Positions 10,453-19,681 of a DNA stretch of 64,000 bases are shown in pieces. The position numbers were made by a program, and so were the translations under genes. Below the pieces are notes generated by a model, which saw only the letters and a list, made by a program, of their open reading frames with translations, had not been told where the DNA came from and made no database searches. Each line of letters opens with the position of its first letter. The stretch's first letter is position 1. Origin of the DNA: AC-32 sp963717475 (GTDB taxonomy: Bacteria > Actinomycetota > Thermoleophilia > Gaiellales > Gaiellaceae); contig OY970337.1 of assembly GCA_963717475.1 (NCBI GenBank), forward strand, positions 62,001-126,000, in the 5' to 3' direction.

Positions 10453-12205
10453 TCAGGCGGTGGCGACGCCGGCTTGCCAGGACGCCCAGAGGCTGGCGTA
10501 GCGCTCGCCCTGGGCGACGAGCTCGTCGTGGGAGGCGACCTCGACCACGCGGCCGGCGTCCATCACGACCACGCGGTCGGCCCGCTCTGCGGTCGAAAGG
10601 CGGTGGGCGATGATGATCACGGTCCGTCCCTCGACGACGGCGGCAAGAGCCCGCTCGACGGCGGCCTCGGTCGCCGGGTCGAGGCTCGAGGTGGCCTCGT
10701 CGAGCACGATCACGGCCGGATCGGCGAGGGCGACGCGCGCGATCCCGACCAGCTGCCGCTCCCCCGCCGACAACCGCACGCCCCGCGTCTGGACGTCGGT
10801 GTGGATCCCTTCCGGCAGCGACTCGAAGCGGTCGCGCGTGCCGATCTGATCAAGAGCGTGCAGCACGGCCTCGTCCGGGGCCTCCGGATCGGCCAGGCGA
10901 ACGTTGTCGGCGATCGTGCCGCTGAAAAGGTGGCCTTCCTGGGGGAGCATCACGATTCTGTGGCGCAGAGACTCGAGGCGCGCATCCCGCAGGTCGACCC
11001 CGCCGAACAGGATCGCGCCCTCCTGGGGGTCGTACTGGCGCGTGAGCAGCTTCGCGAGCGTCGACTTGCCCGCGCCCGTGACACCCACCAGCGCGACGTG
11101 CTCGCCCGCCTCCAGCTGCAGCGAGACGCTCTTCACCACGCGGCCGCCCGCCTCGTAGCCGAAGCTGACGTCGCGCAGCTCGAGCGCGCCGTCGGCGGGA
11201 AGGTCGACCGCGCCTGCACGCTCCGTGACCGCATTCGGCGCCTGGAGCAGCCCGACGACCTTGCCGAGCGCCGCCAGCCCCTGGCGGAACTCGCCCAGCC
11301 ACTCGCTGAAGCGCGCGATCGGGTCGAACAACTGCACGAGGTACAGCACGTAGGCGGCGATCGTTCCCTTGCTGATCTTGCCGTCCCGGTAGAGCGACGC
11401 CGCGACCAGCAGCACCGCGACGAGCGCGACGGTCTGCGCCAGCGGAATCATCGTGAAGAGGCGGATGTTCACGAACGAAGCGCTGCGCCAGGCGCCGACC
11501 TGCGCCTGGCTGCGCGGCTCGTAGGCCTCGATCGTCTTACCCTCGCGCCGGAAGGCCTGGATCACGCGCACGCCCGACAGGCCCTCCTGCAGCGTCGTCA
11601 GCGTCTCCGCGACGCGGTCTCGAATCGCGTGGTAGGCGCGCCCGGCGCCGTGGTGGAATGCCCAACTCGACGCGATCAGGACCGGCAGCGCGACCAGTGA
11701 GACGAGCGCGAGCGCTGGGCGAGAGGATGACGAGCACGACCACTGTCAGCGCGATCTGCAGACCGCTGCCGACGACCTCGACCAGCGCCTCCCGCAGGAA
11801 CTCGTCGAGGGCCTGCACGTCGGACGTCAGCCGGGAGATGAGCACGCCGGTTCGCTCCTGCTCGAAGAACCCGAGCGGCAGGGCCTGCAGCTTCTCGAAC
11901 GCAGCCCCGCGCAGCCGGTGCAGGAAACGCTCGCTCGCGGTCGCGGCGAAGAGCGTCTGCGCGCGCACCACGAGCGGCTTCAGCACCGCGAGGAGGAGGA
12001 GCGCGACGGCGGCAACGTTGAGCGGATGGAGGTCGTTCTTGTCGATTCCGTTGTCGACCGCGTACTTGACGAGCGCCGGCCCGGCCAGGGTGATGAGCGT
12101 CGAGACGATCACCGCCGCAGCCGCGCCGAAGTAGAGCCCCTGCACCTTCCGCGTGAGCGTGCGGGTCTCGCGCCACACCTCGCGCGCCGTCGCCCGCTCC
12201 ATCAT
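10453..12205 (-). CDS. ABC exporter half-transporter (membrane + ATPase), one frameshift
   Basis: About 584 residues if repaired. Start ATG 12205 overlaps the stop of the upstream ABC gene (ATGA). Membrane domain first (VIVSTLITLAGPALVKYAV, PLGFFEQERTGVLISRLTSD), then ATPase with Walker A GVTGAGKST, signature LSAGERQLVGIARVALADP, Walker B AVIVLDEATSSLD and H-loop IIAHRLST. The frame breaks near 11720: ILSP reads in one frame and ALALVSLVALPVL in the next, consistent with a single-base error in CCCAGCGC. With its partner it likely forms a heterodimeric MsbA/LmrA-type exporter; substrate unknown. Confidence 0.85.
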
Positions 12206-13941
12206 GCCGCCACCTCCAGCGCGAGCAGCGAGCGGTAGCGGTCCGAGCGCGAGATCAGCTCCTCGTGCGTGCCCTCCTCGACGATGCGGCCGCCCTCGAG
12301 CACCGCGACGCGGTCGGCGAGCGCGATCGTGGCCGGCCGGTGGGCGATCACGAGCGTCGTGCGGCCCTGCATCACCTCGGCGAGCGCGGCGCGGATCTCG
12401 TGCTCCTTGGTCGCGTCCACGGCCGAGGTGGCGTCGTCGAGGACGAGCACGGCCGGGTCGGCGAGGATTGCGCGTGCGATCGCGATGCGCTGCCGCTGGC
12501 CGCCGGAGAGGGAGAAGCCGCGCTCGCCGAGGATCGTCTCGTAGCCGTCGGGCAGGTCGTCGACGAACGCTGCCGCTCCCGCCAGCTCGGCCGCCCTGCG
12601 CACGTCCTCGTCGTTCGCGTCGGACCTGCCGAGGCGGATGTTCTCGCGCACGCTCTCGCTGAACAGGAAGGTCTCCTCGAACACGAGCGCCACCGCGCGG
12701 CGCACGTCGGAGATCCGCAGCTCCCGCAGGTCGTGGCCGTCCAGCAGCACACGGCCCTCCTCGGGGTCGTAGAGCCTCGCGAGCAGCCCGGCGACGGTGC
12801 TCTTGCCCGAGCCGGTTGCGCCGACCAGCGCGAGCGACTCGCCCGGCGCGACATGCAGGTCGAGCCCGTCGAGCACGAAGCGATCGCCTTCGTGGCCGAA
12901 GCGAACGCCCTCCAGCCGGATGTCGCCGCGGGCGTCGAGCTCCACCGGATGGCGCGCCTCGCGCAGCTGCGGCTCTGCCTCGAGCACCTCGGTGATGCGG
13001 CTGCTCGCGGCCAGCGCCTTCTGCAGCGTGGTCACGCGTTGGCCGAGCACGCGCAGCGGCCAGACCAGCATCACCACATACGCGTTGAAGGCCACGAACG
13101 AGCCGACTGTGAGCGAGCCGTCGATCACGCTGCGGCCCCCGATCCAGAGCACCGCCGCGATCCCGAGCAGCGGCAGCATCTCCAGCACCGGGATGAACAC
13201 CGCGTCGAGGCGGGCCAGTGCGAGCGCCCGGTCCATGATCTCCGAGCTGCGCGAGCGAAACCGCCCCGACAGCGCGTCGCCGGCGCCAAGGCCCTTGACC
13301 ACGCGCACCCCGCTGACGGTCTCCTCGACGAGCGTCGAGGCTTCGGCCCAGCTGGCCTGCAGCTCGCGGGTGCCGCGGTGGTATTTGCGCGAGTACAGCC
13401 AGGCTCCAACGGTCACGAACGGCACAGGGATCAGCACCACGAGCGCGAGCCGCCAATCGAGCAGCAGCATCACGATCGCGACCGCGGCGACCGTGAGGAC
13501 GTAGCCGATCGTGTGTCCGATCGAGTCCATCATCCGCGCGATGTGCTGCGAGTCGGACGAGGCGCGGCTGAGCAACTCGCCCGGGCCGACGCGATCGTGG
13601 TAGCTGGCGTCGAGCCTCAACGCGTGGGCGAAGAGCGCGTCGCGAACGCCCGCGTCCGAATGGGAGCGGTTGCGGATCGCGTAGAGGTGGCGAAAGGCGC
13701 CGGCGACGACCTCGAGCAACCCGACGGCGAGCAGCAGGCCGAGCCAGAGGAGCAGGGCGCTGTGGTCGCGGGGGACGATCCCGTGGTCGATCGCGTACTT
13801 GACGACCAGCGGGGCAGCTACCGCGCCGGCTTGCCAGAACAGGCCTGAGAACACGGCGCCCGCGACGCCGTGCCGCTGCGCGCGCACGACTGCGCGCACG
13901 AATCTCCACGCCGCCGGGCGGCGTCCCTCCAAGTCCGCCAT
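12202..13941 (-). CDS. ABC exporter half-transporter (membrane + ATPase)
   Basis: 579 residues, intact. Transmembrane domain with FWQAGAVAAPLVVKYAID and MLLLDWRLALVVLIPVPFV; ATPase domain with Walker A GATGSGKST, signature FSLSGGQRQRIAIARAIL, Walker B AVLVLDDATSAVD and VIAHRPATI. LDD replaces the usual LDE catalytic Glu, whereas the partner has LDE, so this may be the degenerate half of an asymmetric heterodimeric exporter. A TAGGTT box lies 6 nt before its ATG, in a region shared with divergent folP. Confidence 0.92.
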   Translation of the reverse strand: MADLEGRRPAAWRFVRAVVRAQRHGVAGAVFSGLFWQAGAVAAPLVVKYAIDHGIVPRDHSALLLWLGLLLAVGLLEVVAGAFRHLYAIRNRSHSDAGVRDALFAHALRLDASYHDRVGPGELLSRASSDSQHIARMMDSIGHTIGYVLTVAAVAIVMLLLDWRLALVVLIPVPFVTVGAWLYSRKYHRGTRELQASWAEASTLVEETVSGVRVVKGLGAGDALSGRFRSRSSEIMDRALALARLDAVFIPVLEMLPLLGIAAVLWIGGRSVIDGSLTVGSFVAFNAYVVMLVWPLRVLGQRVTTLQKALAASSRITEVLEAEPQLREARHPVELDARGDIRLEGVRFGHEGDRFVLDGLDLHVAPGESLALVGATGSGKSTVAGLLARLYDPEEGRVLLDGHDLRELRISDVRRAVALVFEETFLFSESVRENIRLGRSDANDEDVRRAAELAGAAAFVDDLPDGYETILGERGFSLSGGQRQRIAIARAILADPAVLVLDDATSAVDATKEHEIRAALAEVMQGRTTLVIAHRPATIALADRVAVLEGGRIVEEGTHEELISRSDRYRSLLALEVAA

Positions 13942-13946
13942 GGCCC

Positions 13947-13953
13947 TAACCTA
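13947..13953. promoter_or_regulatory. overlapping divergent -10-like boxes between ABC exporter and folP
   Basis: Plus-strand TAACCT (13947-13952) ends 8 nt before GTG 13961. Minus-strand TAGGTT (13948-13953) ends 6 nt before ATG 13941. The boxes lie on top of each other, so the two promoters could not be occupied at once. Confidence 0.4.
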
Positions 13954-13960
13954 CCGATGC

Positions 13961-14779
13961 GTGAAATCGCCTATCGAGCAGCGCTTCCCGCGCCCGTCGG
14001 TGATGGGCGTCGTCAACGTGACCCCGGACTCGTTCTCGGACGGCGGCGTCAACTTCGACCCCGACGATGCGGCCGCCGCCGCCCGGCGCATGCGGGACGA
14101 GGGCGCCGCGATCGTCGACGTGGGCGGCGAGTCGACGCGTCCCGGCTCGGAGGGCGTCTCGCTCGACGAGGAGCTGCGCCGCGTGCTGCCGGTGCTCGAG
14201 CGCCTCGAAGGCGAAGTGCCGGTCTCGATCGACACGTCCAAGGCGGAGGTCGCCCGCCGCGCCGTCGAGCTCGGCGCCGAGCTCGTGAACGACGTCACCG
14301 CCCTCCGCGCGGACCCCGAGCTCGCCGGGGTCGTCGCCGACTCGGGGGCGTACCTCTGCTTGATGCACATGCTCGGCGAGCCGCGGACGATGCAGCTCGA
14401 CCCGGTCTACGAGGACGTCGTCTCGGACATCGCAGCGTTCCTCGAGGAGCGCCTGCGCGTCGCCGTCGAGGCCGGGGTCCCGGAGGAACGCATCTGCCTC
14501 GACCCCGGGATCGGCTTCGGAAAGACCGTCGAGCACAACTTCGAGCTGATTCGCCGCCTGGATGAGCTCGTCGCGCTCGGCCGTCCGGTCCTGATCGGCT
14601 TCTCCCGCAAGAGCTCGCTCGGGAAGCTGCTCGGCGATCCGGAGGCGACGACCGGCTCGATCGCCGCGAGCGTCGGAGCGGCAGTCGCGGCCTACGAGCG
14701 CGGCGCGACGATCCTGCGCGTCCACGACGTCCGCGAGCACGTGGAGGCGCTGACCGCCGCGGCGGCGGCGCTGTCATGA
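13961..14779 (+). CDS. folP: dihydropteroate synthase
   Basis: Condenses 6-hydroxymethyl-dihydropterin diphosphate with p-aminobenzoate in folate synthesis. Signatures: VMGVVNVTPDSFSDGG, VDVGGESTRPGSE, VSIDTSKAEVA, LVNDVTALR, DPGIGFGKT and IGFSRKSSLGKLLG. The frame allows ATG 13940, but that start coincides with the divergent ABC gene's start; GTG 13961 keeps the family N-terminus and lies 8 nt after a TAACCT box, so I prefer it. The 3' end overlaps folB by 4 nt. Confidence 0.95.
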   Translation: MKSPIEQRFPRPSVMGVVNVTPDSFSDGGVNFDPDDAAAAARRMRDEGAAIVDVGGESTRPGSEGVSLDEELRRVLPVLERLEGEVPVSIDTSKAEVARRAVELGAELVNDVTALRADPELAGVVADSGAYLCLMHMLGEPRTMQLDPVYEDVVSDIAAFLEERLRVAVEAGVPEERICLDPGIGFGKTVEHNFELIRRLDELVALGRPVLIGFSRKSSLGKLLGDPEATTGSIAASVGAAVAAYERGATILRVHDVREHVEALTAAAAALS

Positions 14780-15132
14780 GCGTTGTGGTCGAGCTCGCGG
14801 GGCTCGAGGTTCCCGGACGTCACGGGGTGGAGGAGGAGGAGCGCCACAGCGAGCAGCCGTTCCTGTACGACATTCGCCTCGAGCTCCCCGAGCCGGCCGC
14901 CGACCGCATCGAGGAAACGGTCGACTACCGCGAGGTGGTCGAGCTGCTGAGGGGAATCTCGGAGGCGCGGGAGTTCAGCCTGCTCGAGGCGCTGGCGAGC
15001 GCCGTCGCCGAGGCGCTGCTGCAGCGCTTCCCGGAGATCGAGCACGTGCGCGTGCGGGTGCGGAAGCCGCGCGTCGAGCTCGGCACGGCCGTCGACTACG
15101 CGGCGGCTACCGTCGAGCGGTCGAGAGGCTGA
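14776..15132 (+). CDS. folB: dihydroneopterin aldolase
   Basis: 118 residues, the normal FolB size. LAGLEVPGRHGVEEEER and FLYDIRLELP at the start, the DYREVVELL and EFSLLEALASAVAEALL helices, and VRVRKPR at the end. It cleaves dihydroneopterin to 6-hydroxymethyl-dihydropterin and glycolaldehyde. ATG start in an ATGA overlap with folP. It overlaps the convergent protease gene by 26 nt. Confidence 0.95.
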   Translation: MSVVVELAGLEVPGRHGVEEEERHSEQPFLYDIRLELPEPAADRIEETVDYREVVELLRGISEAREFSLLEALASAVAEALLQRFPEIEHVRVRVRKPRVELGTAVDYAAATVERSRG

Positions 15133-16744
15133 GCTTGTAGCCCGCGTCGCGCGGCGTCTTGGCCAGGAAGACGTCGACGTAGACGTACTGCCCGAGGCCC
15201 CTGCCCTTGACGACGATCCGCTCGGGCCGGGCGCCTGCGTGCGCGGAGACCCCGAGCAGGTCGTGCCTGGCCGCCGCGCCGCGCTCGAAGACCGTGCGGG
15301 TCCGCCTGCCCCAGACCTCGAGGTTGACGTTCGCGCTCGTGCGCACGTTGACCACGAGCTTGCCGTGCGCCGGGAGGTAAGCGCGGTAGACGTCCTCGGG
15401 GTCGTCGCCCCGCTCCATCGACGCCCGGACCGTGGCACGCGGGTGGCCCGGTGAGGTCAGCGCCGGATGGCCGGCCCGGAAGAGCCCGTGGCGCTTGACG
15501 AGGAAGACGTCCTCGTTCGGCTCCTGGGGGTCGGGCAGCGGCGCCGTCCGCAGAAGGGCGGCCGGCACGTCCAGGATCCCGTAGCCGGTATTCCGGTTCC
15601 AGCCGCTGCCGCGCGCGGAGCGGCGCATGACCTCGAAGAGCTGGGTGTTCGTGAGCGTCGGGCGCTGCGTCCAGACGCCCGCGGCCGCCCCTGAGACGAG
15701 CGGGGCGGAGAAGCTCGTCCCGTCGTACGTGTCCCACGGCGGGCCTGACCTGGCGAAGGTCTGCGGGATCGCCACCGGCATGTTCTGGCCCGGCGCTGCG
15801 AGGTCCATGTCGGCGGACGCCGTCGAGAAGTACGTCACGCGATTCGACTGGTCGGTCGCCCCGATCGTGAGCACATGCGCGAAGGAGGCGGGGTACGACG
15901 GCGGGCTGCCCTCCTGCCGGCCGTTCCCGGCCGAAGCGACGACCAGCGAGCCCGAGCCGAAAGCCGACAGGATCGCGTGCTCCTCGATCGGCAGCCGGTC
16001 GCCCCCGCCGAGGCTGAGATTGATCACGCCGGGGCCGTGGGCGATTGCCGAGGAGAGCCCCGCGATCTCGTCCCCGACGGTGAGCACGCCGGACGGGCTC
16101 GCGTCCCAGACCTGCAGCTTCGCCTGCGGATAGATCCCCTCGAGGTATTGCCCGTTCACCTGGGCGCCGACGACCGAAGCCGTCGCCGTCCCGTGCAGCT
16201 CCTCCGGGTAAATCGTCGAGAACGTCTGGGTGTTGAGCGCGGTCGTGTTCGGCCGACCGAGGAAGTCCGGGTGCGAGAGGTCGGTGCCGGAGTCGATCAT
16301 CGTGACCGGAAAGCCCGGCCCGGGCGCTGTCCAGCGGTCGGCGCCGACGGTCGTCCACCACCACTCGTTGGTGCACAGCGGCTCGGCGCAGGCATCGAGC
16401 GCGCGCTTCACCCCGAGCGGCCGGCGGGCGACATCGGGTGTGACCGAGCGCACGAGACCCTGCGCGCGCAGCGCAGGGAGCAGACTCCCAGTCGCGGCGT
16501 TCGGCAGGCGCCAGAGCGCGAGCTGCGGCGAGATCCGCTTCGCGCCCACGGCATGCAGCGCGAACCTCGCGCCGCCGCCGAGCGGAGCGTTCAGCTCGAC
16601 GAGTGCGCGGTGCCCGTCGAGGCTCTGCGAGCGCAACGGCTGCACGGGCGTCCCCTGGTGGTTCGGGATGCCTGCGGCCGCCGCCGGGGAGGCGAGCGCG
16701 AGAGCGATGAGGGCCGGGGCGAGGCGGCGCAAGAGAGCGGACAC
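15107..16744 (-). CDS. secreted S8 subtilisin-like serine protease
   Basis: About 545 residues from GTG 16744, giving a clean signal peptide (LLRRLAPALIALALASPAAAA). The triad is visible: Asp in VTMIDSGTDLSHPDF, His in ELHGTATASVVGA, Ser in DGTSFSAPLVSGAAAG; oxyanion Asn in SAGNGRQEG. A propeptide-like stretch (RISPQLALWRLPNA, then VRSVTPDVARRP) precedes the catalytic domain, and ~140 C-terminal residues form a beta-rich extension. The upstream ATG 16789 would run into folK and is less likely. It separates folB from folK; the context gives no substrate. Confidence 0.9.
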   Translation of the reverse strand: MSALLRRLAPALIALALASPAAAAGIPNHQGTPVQPLRSQSLDGHRALVELNAPLGGGARFALHAVGAKRISPQLALWRLPNAATGSLLPALRAQGLVRSVTPDVARRPLGVKRALDACAEPLCTNEWWWTTVGADRWTAPGPGFPVTMIDSGTDLSHPDFLGRPNTTALNTQTFSTIYPEELHGTATASVVGAQVNGQYLEGIYPQAKLQVWDASPSGVLTVGDEIAGLSSAIAHGPGVINLSLGGGDRLPIEEHAILSAFGSGSLVVASAGNGRQEGSPPSYPASFAHVLTIGATDQSNRVTYFSTASADMDLAAPGQNMPVAIPQTFARSGPPWDTYDGTSFSAPLVSGAAAGVWTQRPTLTNTQLFEVMRRSARGSGWNRNTGYGILDVPAALLRTAPLPDPQEPNEDVFLVKRHGLFRAGHPALTSPGHPRATVRASMERGDDPEDVYRAYLPAHGKLVVNVRTSANVNLEVWGRRTRTVFERGAAARHDLLGVSAHAGARPERIVVKGRGLGQYVYVDVFLAKTPRDAGYKLSLSTARR

Positions 16745-16775
16745 GGTAGCTGCAGAGGCGAGAATCGGCGAGACG

Positions 16776-17234
16776 ATGAAGGCGTACATCGGAATCGGCT
16801 CGAACCTGGGCGAACGTGAGGACGTGATCGCGGCAGCGCTCGACCACCTGCGGGCCGAGGAGGGCGTCGAGGTGCTCGCGGTCTCGACCCTGCGCGAGAC
16901 CGATCCGGTCGGCTATCTCGACCAGCCGCGGTTCCTCAACGGCGCGGTCGCGGTGGAGACGTCTCTGGCGGCCCGAGAGCTACTCGGCCGGCTACTCGAG
17001 ATCGAGCGCCGCCTCGGGCGCGTGCGCGGCGACGGGCCGCGCTTCGGCCCGCGCATGATCGACCTCGATCTGCTGCTGTACGGGGAGGAGACGATCGACG
17101 AGCCGGGCCTGCAGGTGCCGCATCCACGGCTCACCGAGCGGAGATTCGCGCTGGAGCCGCTGGCGGAGCTCGACCCCGCGCTGGAGGTTCCCGGGGCGGG
17201 GTCGGTCCAGGCCTTGGTCGCAGGGCTACAATGA
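16776..17234 (+). CDS. folK: 2-amino-4-hydroxy-6-hydroxymethyldihydropteridine diphosphokinase
   Basis: 152 residues: YIGIGSNLGERED, LRETDPVGYLDQPRFLNGAV, LLEIERRLGRVRG and the signature FGPRMIDLDLLLYG with PHPRLTERRFALEPL. It pyrophosphorylates hydroxymethyldihydropterin using ATP, the step between FolB and FolP. ATG start, divergent from the protease gene. Confidence 0.95.
   Translation: MKAYIGIGSNLGEREDVIAAALDHLRAEEGVEVLAVSTLRETDPVGYLDQPRFLNGAVAVETSLAARELLGRLLEIERRLGRVRGDGPRFGPRMIDLDLLLYGEETIDEPGLQVPHPRLTERRFALEPLAELDPALEVPGAGSVQALVAGLQ
17227..17232 (+). promoter_or_regulatory. -10-like TACAAT box
   Basis: TACAAT, one of the closest matches to TATAAT in the window, ends 9 nt before ATG 17242 and overlaps the folK stop region. 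Leaderless or near-leaderless promoter inferred. Confidence 0.5.
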
Positions 17235-17241
17235 CCGCTCG

Positions 17242-17607
17242 ATGTCTCACCTCGACGAGTTGGACGAGTTCGAGGCCGAGCTGGAGCTCGGCCTCAAGAG
17301 GGAGTACTCCGCAGTCTTCGGCCTGTTTCGCTACTGCGTGCTGACGCAGGACGCGACGTACCTCTGCAACAAGCTCGACCTGCAGTACGTCCCGCAGCAG
17401 AGCTACCCGTTCTTCCAGCTGAAGATGGAGGACGTCTGGGTCTGGGACAAGAACCGCCCGACCCGGATCATCCCGCGCGCCGAGGTCTACACCTCGAGCG
17501 ACGTGACCGTCGAGGAATTGCGCGGCGACGGCGACGAGCCGACGCTGACGCCCGAGGCGCTCGCCGAGCGAATCGGCGAGTCCCTCGCCTCGGACGACGA
17601 CCTCTAA
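17242..17607 (+). CDS. DUF2469-family protein
   Basis: 121 residues. The stretch from ELDEFEAELELGLKREYSAV through FGLFRYCV, the two strands around YLCNKLDLQYV and FFQLKMEDVWVWDKNRP match the arrangement of the actinobacterial DUF2469 family (acidic start, REY, VDLQV-like, DAWVWD). The family is small, soluble and of unknown function. The acidic C-terminus (SDDDL) is typical. Intact. Confidence 0.75.
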   Translation: MSHLDELDEFEAELELGLKREYSAVFGLFRYCVLTQDATYLCNKLDLQYVPQQSYPFFQLKMEDVWVWDKNRPTRIIPRAEVYTSSDVTVEELRGDGDEPTLTPEALAERIGESLASDDDL

Positions 17608-17641
17608 CCACGCGGCGCCATTCGGCGTCTAAGTGTGCGCG

Positions 17642-19284
17642 ATGTCACGACGGCTGGCGCTGGCGCTCGTAACGCTCGTCGCAGGGGCGGGTCTCCTCGC
17701 TGCCGCGGCCCTGGGCTCCAGCGCCTCCACGAGCTCAATTCTCAAGATCGGCACCACCGGTCGCCTCGACTCGGTCGATCCAGCGATCGCCTACGGAACG
17801 AACTCGTGGATGTTCGAAGCCGCGACGGGAGCGACGCTGTTCCGTGCCTCCGCCGGCGTGGCGGTTCCCGAAGTCGCAAGACGGTTCACCGTCTCGAAGA
17901 ACGGACGCGTCTACCGGTTCTTCCTTCGTAAGGGCTACCGCTTCAGCGACGGAGAGGCCGTCAGGGCAAAGAGCTTCTCGTACGCGATCAAGCGCTCGCT
18001 GAACCGCGATCTGGATTCGCCGGGTGGCGGCTTCGTCATGGATCTGCATGGCGTCTACATCGTCGGCTCCGCGGCCTACAGCGCCGGTACCGCCAACGAT
18101 CTCCGCGGCGTAAAGGCGAATGGGCTGACCCTGACGATCAGGCTCGCTCATGCCGAGCCCAACCTGCTTTCCGTTCTCGCGCTTCCGTTCTTCCAGGCCG
18201 CTTCTTCGAAGCTTTCGCTGACGCAGGAGAAGGTCGACGTCCGCCAGGTCGGCGATCTACCGAGCGCCGGGCCGTACACCTGGTCGTACAACGTGCCCGG
18301 CGTGCGCGCGGACATCGTCCCGAACCGGTACTACACCGGGACGCGCGGACGCCACCTCGACGAGGTCGAGCTCGAGATGGGCCTCGACGCCAACACCTGC
18401 TTCGACGAGACGAAGGCCAACCAGCTCGACATCGGTTGCCTGCCGCGAGACCAGGTCGCCGGAGTGGCGCAGGAGTACGGCGTAAGTCGCACCAAGCCGG
18501 TCGGGACCGGCCGGTTCTGGGTCAAGTCCGCGCCATGCGAGTCGACGCTCGGGTTCAACTACCACCGTCTGTTCGCGAACAACCTGGCGCTCCGGCAGGC
18601 CGTGAACTGGGCGATCGACAGGACAGCGCTGGCCGGGCAGGCCGACCCGTACGCCGTGACGCCCTGGACGCACTTGATCCCTCCGGGCTTTCCAGGTGTG
18701 GTCACCGCGAAGCGGCTTCAGCCGTACTCACTCAGGGCAGACCTCGCGAAGGCTCGGCAGTTGGCCGCAGGCCACCTGGGCGACGGCAGCATCCAGGTTG
18801 CGTATCAGTCCGCGGGACGCGTCGGGCCGCTCCAGGCTGAGGCGGTACGGCAGGCGCTCGTCGGTCTCGGCTTCGACCCATCGAGGATCGAGATGCAGGG
18901 GTTTGCCGGGTTCGACCTCTACCAGGCCATCGGCACGCGCGGGACGCCGTTCGACCTGGTTGTCGGAACGGCGTTTTGCGTCGACCTCTCTTCGACCCGG
19001 CGTCGTTCATCGACCCGGCGCTGCATGGCCGGCCGGTGATTTCGAGCCCTGCAAACAAGGCGTACAACAGGGCCTTCGACGTTCTTTCGCGGAAGCTCAA
19101 GGGGCAAGGCGCGGATTCGTGCCCTGGGGCGGTTCGACGTCCAGCTGATGAAGAACCTGGCGCCCTTGGCCGTCCTTTCGGTCGACGAACAACCTCACGT
19201 TCTTCTCCGACCGCGTCGACCCGGCGAGCCTCCAGTACTCGCCGGTCGTTCGGCTGGAGCCTCACGGCGCTCCGGCTGAAGTAG
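17642..19284 (+). pseudogene. peptide/nickel-type ABC substrate-binding protein (SBP family 5), broken 3' end
   Basis: Signal peptide (LALALVTLVAGAGLLAAAALG) followed by an SBP_bac_5 domain: LDSVDPAIAYGTNSWM, YRFFLRKGYRFSDGEAV, ALRQAVNWAIDRTALAGQ. The frame is clean to about 18975, then at least three frame changes occur: LFDPASFIDPALHGRPVISSP in one frame, DVQLMKNLAPLAV in another, FFSDRVDPASLQYSP in a third, ending GWSLTALRLK at a TAG shortly after. Together these restore the family C-terminus, so the gene is either indel-damaged or mis-assembled. No permease or ATPase partner lies nearby. Confidence 0.75.
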
Positions 19285-19288
19285 GCGC

Positions 19289-19633
19289 TCAGGCGCCGCT
19301 GGCCGGCTTGCCGTCGGCCCCGACGTAGGGCTCGGCCTCCGGGCGCTTGTCGACGATGACGTAGCGGTCCGTCCGCTCCATCACGCGCTCGATCTCCGCC
19401 TCCTCGTGGCCGGGGAGCAGGGCGAAACGGTCGTTGTCCGAGCGCACATGCTCGTATTCCGCCGCCGTCATGGAGACAGGGCTGCCGCACTCCGGATCGC
19501 CGCATTCGCAGCGGAAATCGAGCAGCTCGCCGTCGGGCAGGACCTGAAGGCCCTCGCCGACCTCGTGGATCTTTTCGTTCACCTCGCGCAACAGCGCCTC
19601 GTTAGTCGCCATCCGCGCCTCGCGACCCTCCAT
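19289..19633 (-). CDS. conserved small protein with FRCECGDPEC motif, function unknown
   Basis: 114 residues. A helical start (ALLREVNEKIHEVGEGL) leads to a strand bearing the Cys cluster DFRCECGDPECGSPV, then AEYEHVRSDNDRFALLPGH and EIERVMERTDRYVIVDKR. The three cysteines could bind a metal. I recall similar short proteins with this Cys cluster in Thermoleophilia genomes, without assigned function. ATG 19633 is supported by a TAGAAT box 6 nt upstream; an in-frame ATG at 19612 is possible. Confidence 0.65.
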   Translation of the reverse strand: MEGREARMATNEALLREVNEKIHEVGEGLQVLPDGELLDFRCECGDPECGSPVSMTAAEYEHVRSDNDRFALLPGHEEAEIERVMERTDRYVIVDKRPEAEPYVGADGKPASGA

Positions 19634-19639
19634 CGGCCG

Positions 19640-19645
19640 ATTCTA
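19640..19645 (-). promoter_or_regulatory. -10-like TAGAAT box, leaderless-type
   Basis: TAGAAT on the minus strand ends 6 nt before ATG 19633. The intergenic region also holds the divergent coaX box 25 nt away. Confidence 0.45.
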
Positions 19646-19669
19646 CGCCGCCTGCTCTTCGGGCTCCAG

Positions 19670-19675
19670 TAGGCT
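19670..19675 (+). promoter_or_regulatory. -10-like TAGGCT box, leaderless-type
   Basis: TAGGCT ends 6 nt before the coaX ATG at 19682; no Shine-Dalgarno is present between. Confidence 0.45.
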
Positions 19676-19681
19676 CGCCCC

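Noticed and set aside
12265..13848. Long open frame (527 codons) on the plus strand opposite the ABC exporter
   Set aside because: Its composition (His/Arg/Glu-rich, no motif) is that of an antisense shadow in GC-rich DNA; the minus strand has full ABC motifs.
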